From assembly GCA_004555145.1 (NCBI GenBank), contig SFJB01000072.1, positions 1 to 9,177 on the forward strand: DNA of 9,177 bases, given 5' to 3'. Position 1 is the stretch's first letter; every line of letters starts with the position of its first letter. Source of the stretch: Bacteroidales bacterium. Lineage in GTDB: Bacteria; Bacteroidota; Bacteroidia; Bacteroidales; UBA932. Both the position numbers and the translations under genes were made by a program. Below the pieces are notes generated by a model. It searched no databases. It was not told the origin of the DNA and saw only the letters and a list, made by a program, of their open reading frames with translations. Of the stretch, positions 1-7,736 are shown in pieces.

Positions 1-546
1 CACAGCTTCAGCTTCAACGGCATCATCAACGTGGCCGGGAATCCCGAGTTGCGGGAAAGGGTCGCAAGCGGAGACTACTTCACCTGGGGGTGTCCCTGCT
101 GCGGAGCCAGGAACCTGGTCGCAGGGCAGACCTGCCTTTACCACGATGCCGAGGAGAAGCTCATCATAGTCCTGGCGCCTGTCGGATTGAAGATGGAGCA
201 GCTTCCCCAGGGCTACACCTGCAGGCTCGTGGACAGCGTGGGGCAGTTGATGGAGAAAGTCAAGATCTTCTCGGCAGGACTGGATGACGTAATCGTCGAG
301 TTGTGCAAGTACATCACCCGCGGCGAACTCAAGAAGGATGTGGACCTCAAGTTCGTGGGCACCGGAGGTCCGGACGGCGAGCTCACGTTTACCTACCCGC
401 AGGACGGGGATATGCAGATGCTGGTGGTGGGGTTCAACGTGTACGAGGACTGCGCCGGAATAGTGTCACGCAGCCCAGAGATCCGATCCGCAGCCAGTGG
501 ACCGGTGCGCGTGGACAAGGAGTGGATAGGACAATTCTTCGCATAA
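1..546 (+). CDS. CpXC domain-containing protein, 5'-truncated at window edge
   Basis: The frame is open from base 1 to the TAA at 544-546, giving 181 visible residues. The GTG at 31 is not a convincing start, because the residues before it (HSFSFNGIIN) continue the family pattern, so the true start lies upstream of the window. What is seen: a segment of the type INV-x-NPELRERV-x-SGDYFTW, then C31-P-C-C34-G, then LYHD followed by a beta-rich stretch with APVG. This order (IN..PEL...L.G..F...CP.CG....LYHD) is that of the CpXC family, in which two CxxC pairs are thought to bind a metal such as zinc. The first CxxC pair should lie in the missing N-terminus. The C-terminal half (about residues 75-181) is an unassigned alpha/beta region. 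The molecular role of CpXC proteins is not known to me. The gene ends 20 bp before the next same-strand gene, so the two may be co-transcribed. Confidence 0.8.
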   Translation, partial: HSFSFNGIINVAGNPELRERVASGDYFTWGCPCCGARNLVAGQTCLYHDAEEKLIIVLAPVGLKMEQLPQGYTCRLVDSVGQLMEKVKIFSAGLDDVIVELCKYITRGELKKDVDLKFVGTGGPDGELTFTYPQDGDMQMLVVGFNVYEDCAGIVSRSPEIRSAASGPVRVDKEWIGQFFA

Positions 547-566
547 ACATTCAAACATATACCAAA

Positions 567-1691
567 ATGAGCAGTACAGCAAATGCGGGGCGCATAGCCT
601 TTGTGGACTACATCAGGGTAGCAGCCTGTTTCCTTGTGATGCTCGTGCACGCGAGCGAGAATTTTTATGGCGCCGACTCATCTGGGCTCGCCGGCAACAT
701 GTCTATGCTGGCGAACGAGAGCAACCGCTTCTGGGTGGCATTTTACGACGGATTCGTGGGCAGGGTCTGCGTGCCGCTGTTCATGATTGTGTCCGCCTTC
801 CTGCTAGTGCCTATGAAACCGGGGACCAGCATGGGCGCGTTCTACAAAAAACGCTTCACCCGCATCCTGCCGCCTATGATATGCTTCATGCTGCTGTACA
901 CCTTCCTGCCGCTGTTGTGGGGCGGGATGAGCCCCGAGCAATCGTGGGCCGACTTCAAGATGCTGCCGTTCAACTTCCCGTCCATGGCAGGGCATCTGTG
1001 GTTTATGTACCCGCTCATCAGCCTATACCTCATCATTCCTGTGGTGTCGCCCTGGCTCGAGAGGGCTTCCGCGAAGGAAGAGCTCGGCTTCCTGGGCATT
1101 TTCGGGGTGTCGACCCTGATTCCGTGGATTCACCGCTTCATCACCCCCGAACTCTGGGGCGAGTGCTTCTGGAACGGCTTCACCATGCTCTGGTACTTCT
1201 CCGGATACCTGGGATACCTGGTAATGGCCCACTACATACGCTACCATCTCCACTGGGAGCGTCGCAAACGCGCCATCACCGGGGCCGCGTGCTTCCTGGT
1301 CGGCGCCGCCTTCACGGGCTGGTCATTCTGGTATATGGGTACGCCTGGCAAACTCATCGAGACTCCTCTGCTAGAGTGGTCCTGGGAATTCTGCACCCCT
1401 AACGTGCTCCTTGCTTCCTTCGGCGCTTTCCTGCTCTTCTCCTGCATAGAGCGCAAGAGCGCGCCGGCTGCGGTCAGCGGCATTGCCAAGTTGAGCTTCG
1501 GGATGTACCTGATGCACATGTTCTTCCTCGCGCCTATTGCCAAGCTGTTCATAGGGGGCTCGGCAGCGGAGCCGCTGGTGCCTGTGTACCTCGCAATTCC
1601 TTGCATCGCGCTGTGCACCTTCATCTGTTGCGTCCTCACCACCAAGCTCATCTCCCTCATCCCCGGCAGCAAATGGATTGTCGGTTGCTAG
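567..1691 (+). CDS. Acyltransferase 3 family membrane protein (OafA/WecH-like)
   Basis: A polytopic inner-membrane protein of 374 residues with about ten hydrophobic segments, the usual size for an acyltransferase-3 domain alone. Known members transfer acetyl or other acyl groups to extracytoplasmic glycans such as O-antigen, peptidoglycan or exopolysaccharide. Visible family marks are: helix 1 with D14-x-x-R17 and the conserved H28 (LVHA), RVCVPLFMIVSAF at 66-78, the basic FYKKR-x-x-RILPP loop at 92-103, GHLWFMYPLI with H143, and a closing KLSFGMYLMH (308-317). I chose the ATG at 567 because it begins immediately before the first membrane helix. The frame is open further upstream only because it runs through the CpXC gene in another phase. 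There is no recognisable Shine-Dalgarno. The acyl donor and substrate cannot be read from the sequence, and no glycan-biosynthesis genes are visible beside it. Confidence 0.9.
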   Translation: MSSTANAGRIAFVDYIRVAACFLVMLVHASENFYGADSSGLAGNMSMLANESNRFWVAFYDGFVGRVCVPLFMIVSAFLLVPMKPGTSMGAFYKKRFTRILPPMICFMLLYTFLPLLWGGMSPEQSWADFKMLPFNFPSMAGHLWFMYPLISLYLIIPVVSPWLERASAKEELGFLGIFGVSTLIPWIHRFITPELWGECFWNGFTMLWYFSGYLGYLVMAHYIRYHLHWERRKRAITGAACFLVGAAFTGWSFWYMGTPGKLIETPLLEWSWEFCTPNVLLASFGAFLLFSCIERKSAPAAVSGIAKLSFGMYLMHMFFLAPIAKLFIGGSAAEPLVPVYLAIPCIALCTFICCVLTTKLISLIPGSKWIVGC

Positions 1692-1717
1692 TAATTGGCA
1701 GAAAATGACTAACTTTG
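1683..1717 (+). promoter_or_regulatory. Bacteroidota-type promoter for the STAND block
   Basis: TAACTTTG at 1710-1717 matches the Bacteroidota -7 consensus TAnnTTTG exactly. A GGTTG at 1683-1687, 22 bp upstream, could serve as the weaker -33 element. It falls in the 47-bp gap after the acyltransferase stop, and transcription would begin roughly 13-17 nt before the ATG at 1739, so the leader would be very short. This suggests the 1739-7715 block is transcribed separately from the two genes on its left. The assignment rests on the motif match and position only. Confidence 0.55.
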
Positions 1718-1738
1718 GGTGTTTAACGATTCGGCGCC

Positions 1739-2971
1739 ATGAATATCAACGACACTTCTTTCCTCTGCGGCTATTTTTCAATGGATGGGAAAATGGCGGC
1801 GGACATCGCCAAGGGTAAATCTCCGGAGTGCCTGCGGGAATGGATTCCTTTGGAGTACTCCGAGCAACAGACCAGTCTCCTCTCCAACTTTTACTACCCC
1901 GAATTTGTAGAGTTCTGCACGAGGGTGAGACAGATGTACCGTTTACCGGTGGACAAGCTTGCAAGCATAGCTCTGGGAGAGGAAGAGCGATGCAGTTTCC
2001 GGGTCGTTGACATCAGGACCGGCTTGTACCCCTATGGCATTGTATTGTTCTCAATTCACATAGAATTCACTGATACAGACGCAGATACCGTTTTAGCAGC
2101 CCTTGCCCGCCTGCGCAATTGCTGCTTCTATGAGAACGCCGGAATGGATGAATTCCTATCCTCGTGCATTGACCCGCTGAAGCGGCTCTATTGTGGACTT
2201 GGACGTGTTCAGGACACTCCGGACACGAACAGCCTCGTGGAGAACGGCAACAAATTCAAGCTCTTCCATATAGTCGAGTCCGAGGATCTCTCCGACGAGT
2301 TCCTCTATTCCTGCGCAAGCCTGAGCCGATACCAGCCTGACGGGCCGATGTCCGCCAGCCGGGAATATTTCGAGAAGACCATAGCCGGGCACCGTCTCAA
2401 CATATTCAACAACTGGAAGGCGCTTATGCTTTTGGATACTGTCACTTTTTGCGCCAAGAACCTTAGCACCTTCACCAAAGACATCTGGGTGAATGACTAT
2501 TTCTGGATGATCTATCAGTATGAGCTTTATCGCAAGACCTATCTTTACCGTCAGAACCTGCTGTTCCGCAGCCGAAAGGAGAGTCCGGAGGTGCTGCACG
2601 AACAGCTCAAGTGTTTCGAACGCAAATATTCGTTCAGCAGCGTAAGCTACAACTTCCTTCCCAACGACGTGGACAAGGCCATGGAGAACGGACTTGGAAC
2701 TTTGAATGTGGAGAGGGACGTGTACCATGTCATAGACCAGGAAGTGGAGTCCAAGAGCGCCGAGAGGGAATCCCGCAGCAATATGTTTCTGACTTTCCTT
2801 ACCTGCGTGGCATCCCTTTCCGCCGTATGGGACATAAGCTGCATGGTTGATGCAATGATCAACTACGAAGTCGCATTCCATTATTCCACATTAGGATACA
2901 GAGCCGTTGCATCGGTGCTGATATTCATCATTCTCCTGGTACTTCTGATAACCCGCCTCAAGAAAAAATGA
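1739..2971 (+). CDS. Unrecognised membrane-anchored protein, two C-terminal TM helices, partner of STAND NTPase
   Basis: A 410-residue protein that I cannot assign to a family. Residues 1-340 look soluble and mixed alpha/beta, with an apparent strand pair around 100-112 (GIVLFSIHIEF). A helix-rich segment at about 225-340 contains many aromatic and charged residues (for example WVNDYFWMIYQYELYRKTYLYR). There is no N-terminal signal peptide. Two hydrophobic helices close the protein, about 348-372 and 386-405, followed by RLKKK, so the bulk and both ends are probably cytoplasmic. A large cytosolic domain, a long helical part and two terminal TM helices resemble CorA-type transporters in topology, but the GMN signature of CorA is absent, so this is only an architectural analogy. 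Its stop overlaps the next start (ATGA, 2968-2971), which implies translational coupling. By context it is probably the membrane partner or effector of the NTPase. The ATG at 1739 follows a promoter-like motif. Confidence 0.85.
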   Translation: MNINDTSFLCGYFSMDGKMAADIAKGKSPECLREWIPLEYSEQQTSLLSNFYYPEFVEFCTRVRQMYRLPVDKLASIALGEEERCSFRVVDIRTGLYPYGIVLFSIHIEFTDTDADTVLAALARLRNCCFYENAGMDEFLSSCIDPLKRLYCGLGRVQDTPDTNSLVENGNKFKLFHIVESEDLSDEFLYSCASLSRYQPDGPMSASREYFEKTIAGHRLNIFNNWKALMLLDTVTFCAKNLSTFTKDIWVNDYFWMIYQYELYRKTYLYRQNLLFRSRKESPEVLHEQLKCFERKYSFSSVSYNFLPNDVDKAMENGLGTLNVERDVYHVIDQEVESKSAERESRSNMFLTFLTCVASLSAVWDISCMVDAMINYEVAFHYSTLGYRAVASVLIFIILLVLLITRLKKK

Positions 2972-5900
2972 TGCTGCCACACACCCTATCCCATCCTTAC
3001 GCCCAGTTCCAGAAGCACCGCAAAGCCGGGGAATGGTCCAGGGCAGCGAATTATTTGCTGGACTTCTTTGAAGCCGGAGTGCAGTATGTGTCTATAGTCC
3101 TGCTGGGAATGTTGAGGGACGAAGTCCTGGCAACTGGGAATTCCTGCGGAGAGAACACCAAAAAGGTCGTGGCGAAAATTGACGGCAAGAGACCTCTTTC
3201 CATGGGAGACTGGTGCAATGATATCCTGCCTCCTCTGGTGAAGGAGATTGCGGCGGTGATGCCGGATCATCCTCTGAGCATATCCCTGTCCGGAGTGGTG
3301 GGGAAGAAGCGCAACATATTCCTCGGTTCCAAGGCGGAGAAAAGCATAGTGCAGGTGAGAAACGAGTACAAGGGCCACAGCACCACCCTTTCGGAAACCA
3401 TCTACGCGGAGGTAGTGGAGATGCTGCTGCCAAGGGCGGAAGAATGGATTGCCGCTCTCCGGCCGCTCGAAGGCTATGTGCCGGAGAATCTTGAGCCTTT
3501 GGTCCGACACGATGCAAAAGGCCACGAATACGTATTCCAGTCGCTCAAAGAGGAAGCCGTGTCCTTTATATCGGTGGATGAGGATGCGCTCACATATATA
3601 GGCGAAGAGTTCAACGAGGCATTCGATGCCTGGATGCAGGTGCTGGTGCCTTCCTTCGACATTTCCAAGGACCTGAACTGGTCGGAGTATGTTTCAGTGA
3701 CTCACGGAGTTTCAGCCGGATACCTGGACCGCATCTATGCCCAGAAGAAATACAACAGGGAGCTGTTCGTGGACAGGGAAGCCCTGAACGGGGCCTGGTC
3801 CGATTTCCTGGCTTCCGACAAGAGCGTTTTTCCTCTGCTTGGAGAGGCCGGGCAGGGCAAGACCAACCAACTCTGCCACTGGACGGAAGCCTTGTGCGAG
3901 TCGGGTGAGGCTGTGATGATTTTTGCCGGCGCCGATTTTGCGGACATCAGTCTGAGCGACCAGCTGAGGGAGGTCTTCGGCCTCTCCCGGCGCAAGCCGT
4001 TAAACCGTCTGACTGACCATATGCACAAGGTGGCCGTCGAATCCGGTCACAATGTCCATATCTTTTTCGACGCCATCAACGAGTGCATTGCATATCCCGG
4101 GCTGGAAAGTGCCGGTGACGGACCTTTGATGCTTTTCAAGGAAATCTGCTCCATCTTCGCAAAGCCCGAATACACTCACTTCAAGCTCCTTTTCACCTGC
4201 CGCAACTTCACCTGGCACCAGAACCTGGTACCTCAACTCAAGCTTATGGACTCGTCTATGTTCTACGGCAGGGGTATGGAAGATGAACTCTCCGTGAGGG
4301 GCTTTTCCGACAGCGAGGTGCAGAAGGCCTACGATATCTACGGCGAGCTCTATCAGATGGAAACCCGCTTCGAGGACCTGCGCCGCAATTGTGTGTTACG
4401 CCTCAAGGACCCTCTGCTGCTCAAACTTGCCTGCACCAACTACCTGGGCAAGAAACTCCCGACCGACAATGCCGAGTATTGTTCCATTGCAATGTGGGAC
4501 AGGATGATGGACGACATTTCCCGCTCCTACGCCGGCCGTCGCCAGAAGGAGATTATAATGCGGGTCGGAGCCTGGATGCTCAGGTCCTACGAAGGCGGCA
4601 CGGCCTGCGACTCCATTTCTGCCAGCCGCCTCAAGACCGCCTATTCTTCAGCCGAGGATCCCCTTCACGGCATCGCATCGCTCATGTTCAAGCGGGACGG
4701 CATCAGCATAGCCTTTGCAGAGCTGCTCAACAAGCCTGAGCGTCCTATAATGAGGATGATGGACAACGAGAAGATCCAGTTTATCTATGAGCGTTTCCTG
4801 GAATATGTAATGGCCAGGGCCTATTATGAACGGGAATCCGCCCGGGGCAGAATTTCCGCTTCCGGGATTTTCCATACCATGTCCACGGCCGCCCTCAACG
4901 AAGTGTTTATGGAAACCCTTTCCTCTGTGCTCGTGATGGATTACCTCCACAGCGGAAATGCCGACACGATTGTCGAATTGCTGAATGACCACGGGGACGA
5001 TTTTCTTGTGATGTCTCTGGTCTCGGACGTGATGAACCTGCTCGTCAACGAGAATTACGAGAAACAGCTCTTCGGCATCGAAAGGCGTCTGCTTTCCGCC
5101 ACCGATGAGCAGACAGTGTCACAGGTGAAGGAATACAACGGCGTTTGCGCCAAGATCAGTGCGAACAAGGCCGATTCCGACGTGATTGCCGCCCACCGGA
5201 GGCTCTCCCTTGCCCTCAAGCCGCATATTCGCAGGCGGCAGCTTGCATCAGCCACCCTGATGAACGGAATCTTCCTCTCCGACTTCCACAACGAGTCCCT
5301 GTACGAAGAGGACCCGTTCTCGCTGTTCAGCCTGATCATGGACGAGAGCATCAATGAAGTCAGGGACAACAGCTGTATGCTGGTATATTACCTTTACGGC
5401 AAGACACATACCTCCAGCTACGCTCCTTTGCGCAGGAATGTCACCGAGCAGATTGTGGACTGGATGATAGACACGGCAATCTCGCCATCCCTCGTGCGTA
5501 CGGTAGCCGTGGGGAACCTGCGTTCGCGTGCGATCACCCTGCTGGAAGCAGCCGTGCGTATGGAGGTGCTTATGATGATTGACACCTTGCTTGCGGGTGG
5601 GGACAGGGCCAAAATTCTGGAATATCTGGAAGACATACGCAGAATTTTCAGCCATTTCACCTTCAAATACAGGCTACTGAAAGTCCTTATGCCTTTCTTC
5701 GACTGGATTATGCGCCGCCAGTTCACCTTCCAGTCCGCCTATGTGAACAACGTCATCGAGTACCAGACTTTCTGGGATCCGGCAGTAACCGCAGCTGAAC
5801 GGGAAGAAGGGCGTTGGAGCAGGACGGATTTCAGGGATATGGCTCAGTTCATAAGCCAGTACTCCAAATACTACTCCCCGGATGCGGACTGCAAAGCATC

Positions 5901-6894
5901 AGATGCCCCGGACGTCAGTCCTTATATCGACCGTATCCTCCTGGCATACAAGACAGGTGACAGCCTGAGCTATTTCGTGCTGGAGCGCATCCTAGTCATA
6001 TTGGCGGTCTGCGACTGGGAGTCCGTGAAACCGGTGTTGGAGCACCTGCGATACGACGGCTACGACAAGACGGAGTGGTTCGACTACACCCAGATGTCAG
6101 TCATCTACAGCCTGTACCAGATGGGAATGAAGATGGAGCTGCTTCCGGACTTTGTCTGGGAGATGATGGAAGAATGGTGCGTGGACTGGACCAGACGGTG
6201 CAGAGGCTATTTCAAAGGCCGCAACAGCGCCGTGGCGAACTCTATGGGGCTCTATAAGAGAAACGTAATGACCTGGTACGCAATGGTTTATGCCCATAGG
6301 CACGGAGATACCGCAGACCCGGAAGGAAGGAGCGTCCCGGCGTTCAGGCAGCTTATAGAAGAGGCCCTGCGCGACAGGGACAGGGAATTGCTCATACACC
6401 TGATCAACAATATTTCGGAGCTGATTTCGGATTCAGGCTACGTAAACACGGCGCTGGACCTGTTGAAAATGGTGATGGAGGGAATACCGGACAAGCAGGT
6501 CCTGGACAGCTTCGCAATAAGGGAGACAGAGAGGTATCCTGATACGTCAGAGGACATAATAGCATTGATAGGCAAGGCTTTGACCACAGCCAAGAACTAT
6601 TTCCCGAGGGAGGTCAACCAGTTCTTGAAGAAGGACGTGCAGGCCCTGACCTTCCCTGGACTGGCTCATTACAAGGATGAAATTTTGAGTTTCAATCCAG
6701 GCGGCGAACGCCTTTCGGACCTGTTCACGCATAAATTCGGCAATTTTGTCATCTGGGCACTCATACACGAGAAGGTGATTGACGAGGTGGCATCGGAAAT
6801 TCTGGAGGCTGCGGCCACCTCCAAGGATTGTGTGAAATGGTTCGACAAGAGCGTACGCATAGTGTTCCGTTGGACTTTTAATGTGGATTTATGA
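2968..6894 (+). CDS. STAND/NACHT-like P-loop NTPase with HEPN-like N-terminus and helical-repeat C-terminus
   Basis: A 1308-residue protein with no TM segment or signal peptide, so probably cytosolic. Residues 1-170 are helical and include KRPLSMGDW (74-82) and R131-N-x4-H137. The latter fits the Rx4-6H pattern of HEPN ribonucleases, and similar segments, as I recall them, sit in front of bacterial signalling modules. Residues 262-275 (Y...LFVDRE) lead into the NTPase: Walker A G292-E-A-G-Q-G-K298-T299, Walker B HIFFD368 with NE at 371-372, and a sensor-type LLFTCR412. DPLLLKLAC (481-489) and IQFIYERFLEYV (603-614) look like the winged-helix end of a STAND module. The remainder, about 620-1308, is leucine-rich and helical, plausibly HEAT/TPR-like repeats serving as sensor. 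STAND proteins oligomerise on ligand binding and switch on an attached or partner effector; many bacterial ones act in phage defence. ATG at 2971 is an equally possible start. Both ends overlap neighbours by 4 bp (ATGA). NTPase class is secure; function is inferred. Confidence 0.9.
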   Translation: MMLPHTLSHPYAQFQKHRKAGEWSRAANYLLDFFEAGVQYVSIVLLGMLRDEVLATGNSCGENTKKVVAKIDGKRPLSMGDWCNDILPPLVKEIAAVMPDHPLSISLSGVVGKKRNIFLGSKAEKSIVQVRNEYKGHSTTLSETIYAEVVEMLLPRAEEWIAALRPLEGYVPENLEPLVRHDAKGHEYVFQSLKEEAVSFISVDEDALTYIGEEFNEAFDAWMQVLVPSFDISKDLNWSEYVSVTHGVSAGYLDRIYAQKKYNRELFVDREALNGAWSDFLASDKSVFPLLGEAGQGKTNQLCHWTEALCESGEAVMIFAGADFADISLSDQLREVFGLSRRKPLNRLTDHMHKVAVESGHNVHIFFDAINECIAYPGLESAGDGPLMLFKEICSIFAKPEYTHFKLLFTCRNFTWHQNLVPQLKLMDSSMFYGRGMEDELSVRGFSDSEVQKAYDIYGELYQMETRFEDLRRNCVLRLKDPLLLKLACTNYLGKKLPTDNAEYCSIAMWDRMMDDISRSYAGRRQKEIIMRVGAWMLRSYEGGTACDSISASRLKTAYSSAEDPLHGIASLMFKRDGISIAFAELLNKPERPIMRMMDNEKIQFIYERFLEYVMARAYYERESARGRISASGIFHTMSTAALNEVFMETLSSVLVMDYLHSGNADTIVELLNDHGDDFLVMSLVSDVMNLLVNENYEKQLFGIERRLLSATDEQTVSQVKEYNGVCAKISANKADSDVIAAHRRLSLALKPHIRRRQLASATLMNGIFLSDFHNESLYEEDPFSLFSLIMDESINEVRDNSCMLVYYLYGKTHTSSYAPLRRNVTEQIVDWMIDTAISPSLVRTVAVGNLRSRAITLLEAAVRMEVLMMIDTLLAGGDRAKILEYLEDIRRIFSHFTFKYRLLKVLMPFFDWIMRRQFTFQSAYVNNVIEYQTFWDPAVTAAEREEGRWSRTDFRDMAQFISQYSKYYSPDADCKASDAPDVSPYIDRILLAYKTGDSLSYFVLERILVILAVCDWESVKPVLEHLRYDGYDKTEWFDYTQMSVIYSLYQMGMKMELLPDFVWEMMEEWCVDWTRRCRGYFKGRNSAVANSMGLYKRNVMTWYAMVYAHRHGDTADPEGRSVPAFRQLIEEALRDRDRELLIHLINNISELISDSGYVNTALDLLKMVMEGIPDKQVLDSFAIRETERYPDTSEDIIALIGKALTTAKNYFPREVNQFLKKDVQALTFPGLAHYKDEILSFNPGGERLSDLFTHKFGNFVIWALIHEKVIDEVASEILEAAATSKDCVKWFDKSVRIVFRWTFNVDL

Positions 6895-7715
6895 AAAGGT
6901 TTTTGCTTGCATTGATGGCTGCTGCCGTATTTGCGACCGGCAATGCACAAACATCAGCTAATATGAAAGTTGTTGCACACAGGGGCGGAGCCCTGATTGG
7001 AAATGAAAACACGCTTTCAGCATTTGAAAGCGGCATTCGCGCGGGTGCGGACTATATTGAACTGGATGTCCATCTCACCGCGGACTCGGTGGTCGTGGTA
7101 TGTCACGACCCCACGTTGAACCGCACTACTGACCGCAAGGGCAGAATCTGCGATCTTACGCTCGAACAGTTCAAGCAGGCGCGAGCCTTGGACCGGAAAA
7201 CAGGCAAGGCGACCGACGAGACCCTTCCCACCCTGGCCGAGGCACTGGACCTGATAAAAGGCAGGGCCGGGGTCCTGCTTGAAATCAAGAAGTACCGCAA
7301 GGGAAGGTACGATGGCATAGAGAAGAAAGTGCTGGAACTGATTGAAGAAAGGGGTATGCACGACGATGTGATCTGCCAGTCTTTCGACGACGAGGTAATA
7401 GAAAGAATACACAGCCTCGACCCTTCAGTCAGGGTGGAAAAATTGATTTTCTGCACTTTGCCTTTCGGGCTTTGCTTTGACGGAGGCATACGCAGGTTCT
7501 CGTTTGAAAAGTACTCCTGGTGTTCTTCCGTCAATGTCTATTACAAGTTTGCTTCCGACAGATTCATTCGCAAATGCCACAGTGCCGGACTGGAGGTAAA
7601 GGTTTGGACAGTGGATGAGGTCAAGGATCTGAACCCGGAGGTCGATGCCGTGATAACCAACCGCCCGGACCTTTTCCGCACCGGAGTTTCCATTAATGTG
7701 CCGGACATGAAATAA
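6891..7715 (+). CDS. Secreted glycerophosphodiester phosphodiesterase (GDPD family)
   Basis: A 274-residue enzyme predicted to hydrolyse glycerophosphodiesters (deacylated phospholipid head groups) to glycerol 3-phosphate and an alcohol, using a divalent metal. A Sec-type signal peptide is clear: MKR, a hydrophobic core, and a likely cut after A19 (GNA/Q), which places it in the periplasm or outside the cell. Catalytic and metal residues of the family are all present: H30-R31-G, E39-N-T, E57-L-D59 and H72-D. Further marks are LPTLAEAL, LLEIK and a closing KVWTVDE...VDAVITNRPDLF. Length is normal and no disruption is seen. The start overlaps the NTPase stop by ATGA (6891-6894), with no Shine-Dalgarno, so it is probably translated by coupling to the STAND gene. 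ATG at 6963 (M25, just before the HRG motif) would give a cytosolic form, but the good signal peptide favours 6891. Whether it belongs functionally to the upstream pair is open. Confidence 0.92.
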   Translation: MKRFLLALMAAAVFATGNAQTSANMKVVAHRGGALIGNENTLSAFESGIRAGADYIELDVHLTADSVVVVCHDPTLNRTTDRKGRICDLTLEQFKQARALDRKTGKATDETLPTLAEALDLIKGRAGVLLEIKKYRKGRYDGIEKKVLELIEERGMHDDVICQSFDDEVIERIHSLDPSVRVEKLIFCTLPFGLCFDGGIRRFSFEKYSWCSSVNVYYKFASDRFIRKCHSAGLEVKVWTVDEVKDLNPEVDAVITNRPDLFRTGVSINVPDMK

Positions 7716-7736
7716 TCCGGGCGCGACAAGGAGGAG

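Noticed and set aside
303..566. Upstream extension of the acyltransferase frame
   Set aside because: It overlaps the CpXC gene in another phase and reads as low-plausibility sequence; the ATG at 567 sits directly before the first membrane helix.
881..1402. A 173-codon plus-strand frame inside the acyltransferase gene
   Set aside because: It lies out of phase within a gene with clear family motifs; its His/Arg-rich translation is typical of a GC-rich shadow frame.
2156..2881. A 241-codon open frame on the minus strand
   Set aside because: It is fully antisense to the 1739-2971 gene, shows no recognisable domain, and the sense gene is overlapped and coupled with the NTPase gene.
2986..3525. 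A 179-codon minus-strand frame under the NTPase N-terminus
   Set aside because: Antisense to the coding region, with no motif and no promoter or start context.
7701..7720. Inverted repeat CCGGA/TCCGG around the phosphodiesterase stop, possible bidirectional terminator
   Set aside because: The stem is only 5 bp with a 10-base loop and no T-tract on either side, too weak to call a terminator.
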